From positions 1,064,449 to 1,128,448 of the forward strand of contig NZ_JAHKPV010000021.1 of the NCBI RefSeq assembly GCF_018860765.1: a stretch of 64,000 nt of DNA, read 5' to 3'. Made by a program: the position numbers and the translations under genes. Positions 53,314 through 62,201 of this stretch are shown piece by piece. Position 1 is the stretch's first letter. Every line of letters starts with the position of its first letter. Origin of the DNA: Marinobacter salexigens. Its GTDB lineage: Bacteria; Pseudomonadota; Gammaproteobacteria; Pseudomonadales; Oleiphilaceae. The notes below the pieces were generated by a model. It did no database searches. It was not told the DNA's origin and was given only the letters and a program-made list of their open reading frames with translations.

Positions 53314-53341
53314 AAAAAGCCGGCGGATGCCGGCTTTTTTT
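53312..53341. terminator. bidirectional terminator between the SIS gene and sspB
   Basis: AAAAAAAGCCGGC-GGAT-GCCGGCTTTTTTT: a perfect six-base GC stem extended by A7/T7, fitting termination of both convergent genes. Confidence 0.92.
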
Positions 53342-53361
53342 CAACGGTTACTCACAAAACG

Positions 53362-53793
53362 TCACTTCACAACTTTCAAGGTAGGCCTACCGGAAGGTCG
53401 TTCCTCTTGGGCGCCATTCCCGGAGCCTTCACGATCATTGGTCCCATCAGGATCCGGTGAGCCAGGTTCGCTGCCAAAAACCATGCCCTCTCCATTTTCT
53501 TTAGCATAGATCGCCATGACGGCCTGCAACGGAATAAATACCTGCATAGGCACGCCACCGAAACGAGCACTAAATTCCAGCGCGCTGTTACCAACAACTA
53601 GTCCACGCACAGCACCCGGGCTAATATTCAAAACAATTTGCCCATTCGCCACATGTGCCGTTGGCACCTGAACACCCTGAATTCCCGCATCCACCACTAT
53701 GTAAGGCGTGCAGTCGTTATCCAATATCCACTCATTGAATGCACGAACCAGATATGGGCGACTGGATGTCATAGTGATCTTATTATCAGGCAC
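53362..53793 (-). CDS. sspB: ClpXP protease specificity-enhancing factor SspB
   Basis: Adaptor that delivers ssrA-tagged and other substrates to ClpXP. The 143-residue protein has the substrate-binding fold start SSRPYLVRAFNEWILDNDCTPYIVVDA and NISPGAVRGL, an acidic linker and the C-terminal ClpX-binding tail RPTLKVVK. It lies 38 bases after sspA on the same strand, the usual pair. Confidence 0.96.
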   Translation of the reverse strand: MPDNKITMTSSRPYLVRAFNEWILDNDCTPYIVVDAGIQGVQVPTAHVANGQIVLNISPGAVRGLVVGNSALEFSARFGGVPMQVFIPLQAVMAIYAKENGEGMVFGSEPGSPDPDGTNDREGSGNGAQEERPSGRPTLKVVK

Positions 53794-53831
53794 GGCTCGC
53801 CTCCTATCCCATAACGTGGAAATCCGCCAAA

Positions 53832-54461
53832 TTAGCTACGGATATCTTCTTCCAGATCGGAAAGGCTCGCCTTGAAACCCTCACGCTCAAAAATACTCTC
53901 CATATATTTATGAAGAGGCTTGGCCTGCTTATCGTTCAGTTCAATGCCAAGTGAAGGCAAACGCCAGAGAATGGGCGCAATCGAGCAATCCACAATCGTG
54001 AATTCCTCAGAAAGGAAAAATGGCATCTCACCAAAAAGCGGCGCCGTCGCTAGCAAGCTTTCGCGCAATTCTTTACGGGCAACTTCCGAAGCCTTGGCAT
54101 TTGGCTGGCTCAGAATTTGATCAACCAGACCACACCAGTCTTTCTGAATCCGGTGGATCATCAGACGGCTATTTGCGCGCGCAACCGGATAAACCGGCAA
54201 CAACGGCGGATGAGGGAAGCGCTCATCAAGGTATTCCATCATGATATTCGGCTCGTAGAGAACCAGATCACGATCTACCAAAGTGGGCAGGGCGTTATAC
54301 GGATTCAAGTCAGCCAGCTCTGCTGGCGGGTTATCCGGGTCAACATTTACGACATCAACGGTAACACCCTTCTCCGCCAACACAATACGCACTCTGTGGC
54401 TATAGTGGCTGGTCGGATCCGAAAAAAATGTCATCGATGACCGCTTGGTCACAACGCCCAT
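53832..54461 (-). CDS. sspA: stringent starvation protein A
   Basis: RNA polymerase-associated protein with a glutathione S-transferase fold, involved in starvation and acid-stress gene control. The 209-residue product shows KRSSMTFFSDPTSHYSHRVRIVLAEKGV at the N-terminus and NPYNALPTLVDRDLVLYEPNIMMEYLDERFPHPPLLP (about 52-88). It has no obvious catalytic Cys or Ser for GST activity. It is coupled to sspB and follows the cytochrome bc1 genes, as in other gammaproteobacteria. Confidence 0.96.
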   Translation of the reverse strand: MGVVTKRSSMTFFSDPTSHYSHRVRIVLAEKGVTVDVVNVDPDNPPAELADLNPYNALPTLVDRDLVLYEPNIMMEYLDERFPHPPLLPVYPVARANSRLMIHRIQKDWCGLVDQILSQPNAKASEVARKELRESLLATAPLFGEMPFFLSEEFTIVDCSIAPILWRLPSLGIELNDKQAKPLHKYMESIFEREGFKASLSDLEEDIRS

Positions 54462-54570
54462 AGAACTACCTCACGAGTAAACAAACCAAATTGGCCCCGA
54501 GAAACGCAAAAATTCCAGCGGGCCGGTTAATGCCCACTGGAACTCCGGGAGCGGGATTATACCCTATTTA

Positions 54571-55326
54571 TCAGTGCACGTCCTTCCAGTACTCACGATT
54601 GAGCAGATAGGCGAATACAAAGAAAATAGCGACAAAAATCAATACAAAGATCCCGAGGCGCTCACGCTCAACCTTGATTGGATCTGCCATGTAAGACATG
54701 AAGTTAGTCAAGTCGTACATGGCGCGGTCAAACTCAGCGCCCGTCATACTGCCTTCAGTAGCATACTCAGGGCAGGCACTGCTGTGATTAATGTTGCCGC
54801 TCAAGGGCTCGACACTGGCCTTCTTGCCTATATTAGGCTCGACCGCGCATAGACCTTGAAGATCAACCAACACATGGGGCATACCTACCTTGTCGAACAC
54901 CACGTTGTTTACACCCAGCGGGCGTGAGTCGTCTTTATAAAAGCCACGCAGGTATGAGTACACCCAAGACTCGCCACGAAGACGGCTTTCCAGCGTAAGA
55001 TCCGGTGGCGGAGCACCGAACCAATCCGCCGCCATGTCTTTATTCATGGAGTTCTTCATCAACTCGCCTATCTGGGCGCCAGTGAAAATCAGATTCTCCT
55101 CGTAGAGCTCAACTGGAATCTCAAGATCCTCGGCCACTCGCTTGTAGCGCGCGTACTCCATGGAGTGACATCCCATACAGTAATTCGTGAACATGGCCGC
55201 GCCTCGCTGCAGAGACGCCTTGTCGGTGTGGTCCGTCTCAATATGATCGAGCGGAACGCCAGCACCGGCTGCCAGCCCGAGAACCGGCAGGAATGCGATG
55301 AAAAGACCAAAAATCAGCTTTCTCAT
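54571..55326 (-). CDS. petC: cytochrome c1 of the bc1 complex
   Basis: Membrane-anchored haem c subunit of the cytochrome bc1 complex. The 251-residue protein has a signal peptide (MRKLIFGLFIAFLPVLGLAAG), one CxxCH haem site (YCMGCHSMEY near residue 50-59), the MPHVLVDLQGLC stretch that includes the methionine ligand region, and a C-terminal anchor (LGIFVLIFVAIFFVFAYLLN). Its ATG touches the petB stop. Confidence 0.97.
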   Translation of the reverse strand: MRKLIFGLFIAFLPVLGLAAGAGVPLDHIETDHTDKASLQRGAAMFTNYCMGCHSMEYARYKRVAEDLEIPVELYEENLIFTGAQIGELMKNSMNKDMAADWFGAPPPDLTLESRLRGESWVYSYLRGFYKDDSRPLGVNNVVFDKVGMPHVLVDLQGLCAVEPNIGKKASVEPLSGNINHSSACPEYATEGSMTGAEFDRAMYDLTNFMSYMADPIKVERERLGIFVLIFVAIFFVFAYLLNREYWKDVH

Positions 55327-56558
55327 TATCCTGTCACCCTCTCTGGTACTGGCTTGGTTTTTTCCATGCGCGTATAAAACGGCATCAAAATGAAGTAGAG
55401 GAAGTACACAACGGTCAAAATCTGAGCCAACGTGGTACGACCCTCGGTTGCAGGCACAAGCCCCAGATAACCAAGAATAACAAAGCTAACTGTAAACAAT
55501 GCCAATGCAATTTTGCTCAACCAACCTTTATAACGAATAGAGCGAACAGGGCTTCTGTCCAACCACGGCAGGACAAACAGAATGGCAATCGCACCACCCA
55601 TAACAACAACACCCCAGAACTTCGCGGACAAACCGAACAGGTCAACCGTGACCGCACGCAGCATCGCGTAGAAAGGCGTAAAGTACCAGACAGGCGCAAT
55701 ATGCTCAGGTGTCTTCAGCGCATTTGCAGGTTCGAAGTTCGGCTTCTCGATGAAGAGTCCACCCATTTCCGGGAAGAAAAACACCACAATAAAGAAGATA
55801 AAGAAGAACACTGCTACGCCCACCAGGTCGTGTACAGAGTAGTAAGGGTGGAACGGGATACCGTCTTTGGGAATACCGTTTTCATCCTTGTTCTTCTTGA
55901 TATCAATACCGTCCGGGTTGTTGGAACCCACTTCGTGAAGGGCAAGAATATGGAGAACAACGAGACCAAGCAGCACGATCGGCAAAGCAACCACGTGCAA
56001 CGCAAAGAATCGGTTCAGAGTGATTCCAGAGATCAGGTAATCACCACGAATCCACAGCGACAGATCTTCACCAATAACGGGGATGGCACCAAACAGGTTG
56101 ACGATAACCTGCGCACCCCAGTAGGACATCTGACCCCAAGGCAACAAGTAGCCCATGAAAGCTTCTGCCATCAGCACCAGATAAATCAACATACCGAACA
56201 GCCAGATCAGCTCACGGGGCTTCTGGTACGAGCCGTACATCAGACCACGGAACATGTGGAGATAAACCACAATAAAGAAAGCAGACGCACCTGTAGAGTG
56301 CAGGTAACGCAAGAGCCAGCCCCACTGCACATCACGCATGATGTACTCAACGGAAGCGAACGCACCCTCGCCTGTCGGGTTGTAGCTCATAGTAAGCCAG
56401 ACGCCTGTTACCAGCTGATTGACCAGAACAAGCATTGCCAGAGAGCCGAAGAAATACCAGACATTGAAATTTTTCGGCGCATAATACTTTGCAAGATGCT
56501 TATTCCAGGCATCAACAACGGGTAGACGCTCATCTACCCAATTCAATAATTTCTGCAT
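55326..56558 (-). CDS. petB: cytochrome b of the bc1 complex
   Basis: Core quinol-oxidising subunit with two b haems. The 410-residue protein has about eight to nine membrane helices, paired histidine ligands in helix B (LRYLHSTGASAFFIVVYLHMFR) and helix D (RFFALHVVALPIVLLGLVVLHILALHE), and the Qo-site PEWY-like segment PEHIAPVWYFTPFYAMLRAV, here PVWY. That variant is frequent in some proteobacteria as far as I know. It lies between petA and petC with shared start and stop bases. Confidence 0.97.
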   Translation of the reverse strand: MQKLLNWVDERLPVVDAWNKHLAKYYAPKNFNVWYFFGSLAMLVLVNQLVTGVWLTMSYNPTGEGAFASVEYIMRDVQWGWLLRYLHSTGASAFFIVVYLHMFRGLMYGSYQKPRELIWLFGMLIYLVLMAEAFMGYLLPWGQMSYWGAQVIVNLFGAIPVIGEDLSLWIRGDYLISGITLNRFFALHVVALPIVLLGLVVLHILALHEVGSNNPDGIDIKKNKDENGIPKDGIPFHPYYSVHDLVGVAVFFFIFFIVVFFFPEMGGLFIEKPNFEPANALKTPEHIAPVWYFTPFYAMLRAVTVDLFGLSAKFWGVVVMGGAIAILFVLPWLDRSPVRSIRYKGWLSKIALALFTVSFVILGYLGLVPATEGRTTLAQILTVVYFLYFILMPFYTRMEKTKPVPERVTG

Positions 56559-57151
56559 TACGCTGCCTCCGGATCAAGTCCAATCGTAAGAGTCACGTCA
56601 TCGTCGTACCGATGAGGCGGAACCTGAAGGTTCAGCGGTGCAGGCTGCGCCGTGTAGACCCGTCCGGCCATATCATAGCGGGAACCGTGACAAGGACAGA
56701 ACAAGCCACCAAGCCACTCATCCCCCAGATCTGCAGGCGCAACCTCCGGGCGATAGGAAGGCACACAACCCAAGTGAGTGCACAAGCCGACGAGAACAGC
56801 CATCTCAGGCCGGAGCGACCGCAGTATGCCGTCAATGTAATCTGGTTGCTGGGGGGCTTCGGATTGAGGATCTTTCACCTTATCGTTGAGCTTTTCTATG
56901 TTACCCACCATTTCGTCGGTCCGACGGATAAGCCAGACTGGCATACCCCGCCACTCAACAGTGATTTGCTGACCCGGTTCAATCTTACTGATATTGACGG
57001 TTACCGGCGCACCAGCCGCTTCCGCTTTGGCACTGGGGTTCCAGGATGCCACGAAAGGGACTGCCGCACCGACGACGCCAACTCCACCTACCGCAGCCGT
57101 AGCACCGATAAGGAAGCGGCGTCGACCTTGGCTCACGTCGCCATTATTCAT
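56558..57151 (-). CDS. petA: ubiquinol-cytochrome c reductase iron-sulfur subunit
   Basis: Rieske 2Fe-2S protein of the bc1 complex. The 197-residue protein has a Tat-type signal/anchor (GRRRFLIGATAAVGGVGVVGAAVPFVA), and both cluster motifs, CTHLGC near residue 122 and CPCHGSRYD near 151. It is the first gene of petABC. GGGAG lies ten bases before the ATG, and a TATAAT at 57237-57232 (minus) may be the -10 of its promoter, though its -35 is weak. Confidence 0.97.
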   Translation of the reverse strand: MNNGDVSQGRRRFLIGATAAVGGVGVVGAAVPFVASWNPSAKAEAAGAPVTVNISKIEPGQQITVEWRGMPVWLIRRTDEMVGNIEKLNDKVKDPQSEAPQQPDYIDGILRSLRPEMAVLVGLCTHLGCVPSYRPEVAPADLGDEWLGGLFCPCHGSRYDMAGRVYTAQPAPLNLQVPPHRYDDDVTLTIGLDPEAA

Positions 57152-57342
57152 TATGGTTTTCTCCCATCAGGCGATGTCACAGCCCGCAAGAAAGCCGACA
57201 GTGTGCATCGAAAAGGACTTCACAATCCAAAATTATAAGCGCTCAAATGGTAATGAAATTACCATGTCCTTACAAGTCAGAAAGACGCCACCAGAGCCGG
57301 TTCTCTGCTCCAGATCAATTTGACTATCATTGACCCTGAAAC

Positions 57343-57375
57343 AAAAAAACCCGACCAAAATAGCCGGGTTTTTTT
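57343..57375. terminator. terminator after rpsI
   Basis: AAAAAAACCCG ... CGGGTTTTTTT around an 11-base centre, 21 bases past the rpsI stop on the minus strand. T runs on both strands make it potentially bidirectional. It separates rplM-rpsI from petABC; the rest of the 243-base gap holds only the possible petA promoter. Confidence 0.88.
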
Positions 57376-57395
57376 GAGATCTGCTCCAGCGAAAC

Positions 57396-57788
57396 TTAAC
57401 GCTTGGAGTACTGAGGACGCTTACGCGCCTTACGCAGACCAACTTTCTTACGCTCAACTTCACGAGCATCACGAGTTACATAACCCGCTTTGCGCAACGC
57501 TGGACGCAGAGTTTCATCATAATCCATCAGAGCGCGGGTCAGACCGTGGCGAATTGCGCCTGCCTGACCACTGATACCACCACCTTTGACAGTGATGTTG
57601 ATATCAAAGCGATCTGAAGACTCGGCAACAACCAGAGGCTGACGCACGATCATTCGCAGAGTTTCACGACCGAAGAAGTCTTCGATAGTGCGACCGTTAA
57701 TAGAAATATTACCGCTTCCCGGCTTGATAAACACCCGAGCCGTGGACGTTTTGCGGCGACCAGTACCGTAATTTTGTGCTACAGACAT
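57396..57788 (-). CDS. rpsI: 30S ribosomal protein S9
   Basis: Small-subunit protein whose C-terminal tail reaches the P-site tRNA. The 130-residue product is full length: YGTGRRKTSTARVFIKPGSGNISINGR at the N-terminus and the basic KVGLRKARKRPQYSKR tail. It is 12 bases downstream of rplM in the standard pair. Confidence 0.99.
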   Translation of the reverse strand: MSVAQNYGTGRRKTSTARVFIKPGSGNISINGRTIEDFFGRETLRMIVRQPLVVAESSDRFDINITVKGGGISGQAGAIRHGLTRALMDYDETLRPALRKAGYVTRDAREVERKKVGLRKARKRPQYSKR

Positions 57789-57800
57789 ATCCGCCTTCCG

Positions 57801-58229
57801 TTAAATGTCGAGTTCTTTGGGCTGCTGGGCTGTGTGAGGGTGCTCAGCGCCGGCATAGATTTTCAGCTTCTTGAACATGGCGCGACCAAGCGGGCCTTTC
57901 GGAAGCATGCCTTTGACAGACTTCTGAATTACTTGCTCAGGCGCTTTGTCGACCAACTTTTCGAAGCTGATAGACTTAATCCCACCCGGAAAGCCGGTAT
58001 GACTGTAATACATCTTGTCAGATGCTTTGTTGCCGGTAACCCGCACCTGGCCCGCATTGATAACAACAATGTAATCGCCAGTGTCTACATGAGGGGTGTA
58101 CTCAGGCTTATGCTTGCCCCGCAGACGACGGGCGATTTCGGTTGACAGACGACCCAGCGTCTTGCCGGCTGCGTCTACAACGTACCAGTCACGTTTTACG
58201 GTTTCTGGTTTCGCACTCAGAGTCTTCAT
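57801..58229 (-). CDS. rplM: 50S ribosomal protein L13
   Basis: Early-assembly large-subunit protein. The 142-residue product matches E. coli L13 in length: MKTLSAKPETVKRDWYVVDAAGKTLGRLSTEIARRLRGKHKPEYTP, then GGIKSISFEKL and GPLGRAMFKKLKIYAGAEHPHTAQQP. I chose the ATG at 58229, preceded by AAGGCGGA; the open frame to 58418 runs through the leader and is not coding. In E. coli L13 represses its own operon through the leader; the leader here could do the same. Confidence 0.99.
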   Translation of the reverse strand: MKTLSAKPETVKRDWYVVDAAGKTLGRLSTEIARRLRGKHKPEYTPHVDTGDYIVVINAGQVRVTGNKASDKMYYSHTGFPGGIKSISFEKLVDKAPEQVIQKSVKGMLPKGPLGRAMFKKLKIYAGAEHPHTAQQPKELDI

Positions 58230-58381
58230 TGATTCCGCCTTGAACGCTATAAAAAGAAACGTTAAAAACCGCCACCGGAAAGTGTAGTACACCCGGAGGA
58301 GGTTCTGTACCTGTAATTTAGTTGGCAGTGACACTATTCGGGGCTGAGATAGTGACATCGCCTTGAAAAGCCAGGGCGCGA

Positions 58382-58410
58382 AGTATACTCGAACGAATAT
58401 TGAAAACCAA
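58382..58410 (-). promoter_or_regulatory. candidate promoter of rplM-rpsI
   Basis: TTGGTT (58410-58405) and TATACT (58387-58382), minus strand, with 17 bp between them. The leader would be about 145 nt, long enough for autoregulation by L13. The -35 matches the consensus at only three positions. Confidence 0.5.
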
Positions 58411-58441
58411 CCCTGCACCGAATTGTTTTATTGTTAAGTCC

Positions 58442-59215
58442 TTACCATAGAGATTTGCCGTAAAGCCGCTCCGTATTTTCAAACAGTACGCCCGCCAATT
58501 GATCAGGCGGCTCGCCCCTTATCTCACAGAGGCTATCAAGAATCCTGCGAAGATAAAGCGGGGAGTTGGAGCCAGCCTCAATGCCCTTCGGCGCCATGTC
58601 CGGCGCATCTGTTTCGAGCACAAGAGATTCTAAGGGCAAGCGCGCAATCGCATCGCGGGTCTTGCTAGCGCGGGAGTGGGTGATGACACCACCCACGCCG
58701 ATAAAGCCCCCCTGATCAATCAACTTCTTGGCCTGCTGAAAACTTCCAGAAAACCCATGCAGCAACGCCCGACCGCTCCAGTTCATCCGCCTTAATGTCG
58801 CATGAACCTCGTCGTGAGCCCTTACCGAGTGAATCACCAAAGTTAAGCCCAACTCAGACGCCAGCGCAATCTGAGCCTCGAACCAAGGATACTGATCATT
58901 CATATTGCCGCGAAGGCGGTCCAGCCCGCATTCCCCCACCGCCACGCAACATTCTGGCCTAGCTCGTAGAGTCTGGCTTAGGCGATCGAGGTCTTCAGCG
59001 GAATGCTCATTAACAAACCACGGGTGTATTCCAAGGCAATAATAAAGACCGGTGTGCGCCAGAGCGGTATCTCGAACCCGCCCCCAATCCTGGCGTTTAA
59101 CACCGGGAATTACCAACCCAATAAGGCCGACCTGTTTGGCAGCCTCAAGTTCAGCTGCGCGACAGCCATCGAACCGTGGAAAGTCGAAGTGACAGTGAGC
59201 ATCCACCAACTTCAA
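58442..59215 (-). CDS. TatD family metal-dependent hydrolase
   Basis: TIM-barrel hydrolase of the TatD family, which includes 3' to 5' DNases. Metal ligands are visible: DAHCHFD at the start, GECGLD near 95, VIHSVRAHDE near 125, HGFSGSFQQAKKLI near 150 and ETDAPDMAP near 200. I chose the TTG at 59215 because GGAGG lies six bases before it and it gives the family N-terminus MKLVDAHCHFD (257 residues); another TTG at 59242 overlaps the prfC stop but has no spaced ribosome site. It is probably co-transcribed with prfC. Confidence 0.9.
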   Translation of the reverse strand: MKLVDAHCHFDFPRFDGCRAAELEAAKQVGLIGLVIPGVKRQDWGRVRDTALAHTGLYYCLGIHPWFVNEHSAEDLDRLSQTLRARPECCVAVGECGLDRLRGNMNDQYPWFEAQIALASELGLTLVIHSVRAHDEVHATLRRMNWSGRALLHGFSGSFQQAKKLIDQGGFIGVGGVITHSRASKTRDAIARLPLESLVLETDAPDMAPKGIEAGSNSPLYLRRILDSLCEIRGEPPDQLAGVLFENTERLYGKSLW

Positions 59216-59238
59216 ACCAACCTCCGACCAATAAGAGA

Positions 59239-60819
59239 TCAATGCTCCCGGGTTTTATGGAACTCAATATCTGGATAGCGCTCCTGCGCCAGATTGAGGT
59301 TAACCATTGTGGGCGCGATGTAGGCCAAACGATCACCACCGTCGAGTGCCAAATTGTCGTTATTCTTGCGTTGAAACTCGTCTAGTTTACGATCATCCGT
59401 GCAGGTGACCCAGCGGGCGGTTGCAACGTTGATAGGCTCATAAACCGCTTCAACTTTGTATTCTGTTTTAAGGCGGCTAACCACAACGTCAAACTGAAGA
59501 ACACCCACCGCACCGACAATTAGATCGTTATTTCGCAACGGCCGGAAAACCTGCACTGCACCCTCTTCCGAAAGCTGAATTAGCCCTTTCTGCAACTGCT
59601 TCGCCTTGAGTGGATCTTTAAGACGAATGCGGCGGAACAGTTCCGGCGCAAAGTTTGGAATGCCTTTGAACTTCATATCCTCGCCAGCTGTAAAAGTATC
59701 CCCCAACTGGATAGTTCCATGGTTGTGCAACCCAATGATATCACCTGCATAAGCCTCTTCAGCTTGCTCCCTATCACCCGCCATAAACGTCAACGCATCG
59801 GAAAAACGCACATCCTTTGCAATCCGCACATGGCGAGCCTTCATACCCTGACTGTATTTGCCCGAGACTATGCGCATAAACGCTACTCTGTCCCGATGCT
59901 GGGGGTCCATATTTGCTTGAATTTTAAAAACGAAACCGGAGAAACCTTGATCATCAGGCCGCACTAGCCGCTGATCCGTCTCGCGCGATTGAGGCTCTGG
60001 AGCCCAGCTCACCAAGCCATCCAACATGTGGTCTACACCAAAGTTGCCCAAGGCTGTACCAAAAAACACCGGCGTCAGTTCGCCCGCCAGAAAGGCTTCC
60101 TGATCGAATTCATGAGAAGCGCCTTTTACCAGTTCGACTTCATCACGCAGATCTTTAGCGTATCCACCAATTGCTGTATCAAGTTCGGGGTTGTCTAGAC
60201 CTCTTATCACTCGAACGTCCTGAATCTCATGGCCATGTCCACTCTGGTAAAGAATGACCTCGTCGCGGAGCAGGTGATAGACCCCTTTAAAGCTCTTACC
60301 CATGCCAATGGGCCAGGTAATAGGTGCACAGGCGATTTTCAGTACGTCCTCAACTTCATCCATCAGCTCGACCGGATCACGGGTATCTCGATCCAACTTG
60401 TTCATGAAGGTGATAATAGGTGTGTCTCGGAGTCTGGTAACCTCCATCAACTTGATCGTGCGCTCCTCAACCCCCTTTGCGCTGTCGATTACCATCAAGC
60501 AAGAGTCCACGGCTGTAAGGGTTCGGTAGGTATCCTCCGAGAAATCTTCGTGACCCGGCGTATCGAGCAGGTTCACCAACTTCCCACCATAAGGGAACTG
60601 CATCACAGATGTAGTTACGGATATACCCCGCTCTTTCTCCATTTCCATCCAGTCAGACTTTGCATGTTGGCCGGACTTCTTACCCTTGACCGTACCCGCT
60701 CTCTGAAGAGCATGCCCGAATAACAGGACCTTCTCGGTAATGGTGGTCTTACCGGCGTCCGGGTGAGAAATAATGGCAAAGGTGCGGCGCTTGGCCACTT
60801 CCTGGGAAAGGTGAGACAT
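59239..60819 (-). CDS. prfC: peptide chain release factor 3
   Basis: GTPase that removes RF1/RF2 from the ribosome after termination. The 526-residue protein has the G-domain motifs SHPDAGKTTITEK (about 18-30), DTPGHEDFSEDTYRTL near 88 and NKLDRD near 142, followed by the EF-Tu-like second domain and RF3 C-terminal domain. Length equals E. coli RF3 (529). tatD follows with no gap. Confidence 0.98.
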   Translation of the reverse strand: MSHLSQEVAKRRTFAIISHPDAGKTTITEKVLLFGHALQRAGTVKGKKSGQHAKSDWMEMEKERGISVTTSVMQFPYGGKLVNLLDTPGHEDFSEDTYRTLTAVDSCLMVIDSAKGVEERTIKLMEVTRLRDTPIITFMNKLDRDTRDPVELMDEVEDVLKIACAPITWPIGMGKSFKGVYHLLRDEVILYQSGHGHEIQDVRVIRGLDNPELDTAIGGYAKDLRDEVELVKGASHEFDQEAFLAGELTPVFFGTALGNFGVDHMLDGLVSWAPEPQSRETDQRLVRPDDQGFSGFVFKIQANMDPQHRDRVAFMRIVSGKYSQGMKARHVRIAKDVRFSDALTFMAGDREQAEEAYAGDIIGLHNHGTIQLGDTFTAGEDMKFKGIPNFAPELFRRIRLKDPLKAKQLQKGLIQLSEEGAVQVFRPLRNNDLIVGAVGVLQFDVVVSRLKTEYKVEAVYEPINVATARWVTCTDDRKLDEFQRKNNDNLALDGGDRLAYIAPTMVNLNLAQERYPDIEFHKTREH

Positions 60820-60906
60820 AGTCGAAGAGCAACCTGCGTCAGATGTTCGGGAAAGGCTGGCATTATAAGGGCTAAGGGGTGATTACGCGAACACAAGCGA
60901 TAACCT

Positions 60907-61398
60907 TCATGGAGATAGGAGCAACGACATAACCCTCGCATCCTCTTGCCCCGAGAGCGTAGGGTAATAACGAGGGCGACGACCTATCTCTTCGAACCCT
61001 TCGCTACGGTATAGCTTGCTTGCAGCCTTGTTGCTTAAACGAACCTCAAGGAGAACCTGATTCATACCCTCACGATTTGCCTCTGTCGTAAGGTGTCGCA
61101 AAAGCAGTTTGCCTACGCCAAGACCTCGAGAGCGAGGGTGTACGCAAAGATTCAGGAGGTGAGCCTCATCAAGTATGTAGGAGACAATCGCATATCCGAC
61201 TAGCGATCCTTCGAGTGTCGCTCCCCATAAACGATAGCTGGACTTGAAACAATCTAAAAAAATGCCTTCGGACCATGGGTAGGAATAACTTTGGCGCTCT
61301 ATCTCAAGCATGTCTGGCAAATCCTCCGGCCTTAAAGGCCCGAGAACAACCTCGCCCCCATCGTAAGGTCCGTTTGAAGTTTGGTCACTGCGCTTCAC
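60907..61398 (-). CDS. rimI: ribosomal protein S18 alanine N-acetyltransferase
   Basis: GNAT acetyltransferase that modifies the N-terminus of S18. The 163-residue protein has LRPEDLPDMLEIERQSYSYPWSEGIFLDCF at the N-terminus and the acetyl-CoA loop VHPRSRGLGVGKLLLRHL (about 90-107), followed by EVRLSNKAASKLYRSEGFEEIGRRPRYYP. The start overlaps the stop of the holD-like gene by four bases, an arrangement matching holD-rimI of E. coli. Confidence 0.95.
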   Translation of the reverse strand: MKRSDQTSNGPYDGGEVVLGPLRPEDLPDMLEIERQSYSYPWSEGIFLDCFKSSYRLWGATLEGSLVGYAIVSYILDEAHLLNLCVHPRSRGLGVGKLLLRHLTTEANREGMNQVLLEVRLSNKAASKLYRSEGFEEIGRRPRYYPTLSGQEDARVMSLLLSP

Positions 61399-62201
61399 TT
61401 TGCAACCAAAAGTTTAAGTTGATGCCACAACGAGCGCTTCAAACCGGAGCTGCCAGCCAGTTCGGTCAGTGAGTGGTCGAAGGTTAAATCAGGTGACCGT
61501 TCGAGCGCCCTATTTACGCAAACATTTTCCGCACCTGGCGCTTCAACACTCGAACTATCACCGCCAAGAACAACTATCTTTCGGTCGCCTACGTCGCGCA
61601 GCACGTGATGCAATACAGCAACGAAGCCCGCTGTTGAATTACCCCGCACAAGGGGGTTATTAAACACGGGCCAACGGATCCACTCTAAAGGTCTTGGTTG
61701 CGCCTCTCCGAGACTCTTCAGTATGTTGATCGCAAGGGTTTCCTGTAATCTTAAACTCGCTTCTTTGGATACATGCGCAACGAGAACGTAATTGGCCCCA
61801 GCAAATACTCCTAGGCTCAGATTCAATACTTGGGTTGTTTGCGCCTCGACCGCCGCCCCTGTTTGGCCAGTGTCATCCGGCACATTGAGGGGGGCACCTG
61901 AAGCTGCTTGGGAAGACTGTTCTTTTGGGTCTGCCAGCGTGGACTTTGCACTCCCCCCCACTAACGCCTGGAGGCTAGCTATCCGTTGCGCACCCTTCTT
62001 TTCTTCTTTAGGCGAGGGCGCTTGCCCTTTGGGAAAATGAGGCTTTATAGGAGCTGGCGTTGACGAGTAAACCGGCTCGTCCAGCTCCGGCAATCGAAAC
62101 TCCGGGCTAGGTGCGGCGCCCGGCAAAGGCGCGCGGGCGTACCACAGGCGAATACCTGCGGCGCTAAGGTAAAACTGCCGCTGAACCTCGGTCTGAATCA
62201 T
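61395..62201 (-). CDS. hypothetical protein, candidate divergent DNA polymerase III psi subunit
   Basis: A 268-residue protein with no clear full-length family. The N-terminus (QRQFYLSAAGIRLWYARAPLPGA) resembles the HolD opening (LQQLGITQWSLRRP) and the end (GLKRSLWHQLKLL) resembles the HolD ending (ARAALWQQI). Between them are a Pro/Ser/Ala/Gln-rich linker (about 50-115) and an alpha/beta-like stretch. It is twice as long as E. coli HolD (137). Position supports holD: it overlaps rimI by four bases, as holD-rimI are coupled in E. coli. It begins directly after leuA. The HolD assignment is inference. Confidence 0.6.
   Translation of the reverse strand: MIQTEVQRQFYLSAAGIRLWYARAPLPGAAPSPEFRLPELDEPVYSSTPAPIKPHFPKGQAPSPKEEKKGAQRIASLQALVGGSAKSTLADPKEQSSQAASGAPLNVPDDTGQTGAAVEAQTTQVLNLSLGVFAGANYVLVAHVSKEASLRLQETLAINILKSLGEAQPRPLEWIRWPVFNNPLVRGNSTAGFVAVLHHVLRDVGDRKIVVLGGDSSSVEAPGAENVCVNRALERSPDLTFDHSLTELAGSSGLKRSLWHQLKLLVAK

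Noticed and set aside
55701..56525. 274-codon open frame antisense to petB
   Set aside because: His/Gln/Asn-rich low-complexity translation produced by the reverse complement of a membrane protein gene.
58230..58418. Upstream extension of rplM
   Set aside because: L13 homologues start at the ATG at 58229; the extension is the leader and overlaps the promoter hexamers.
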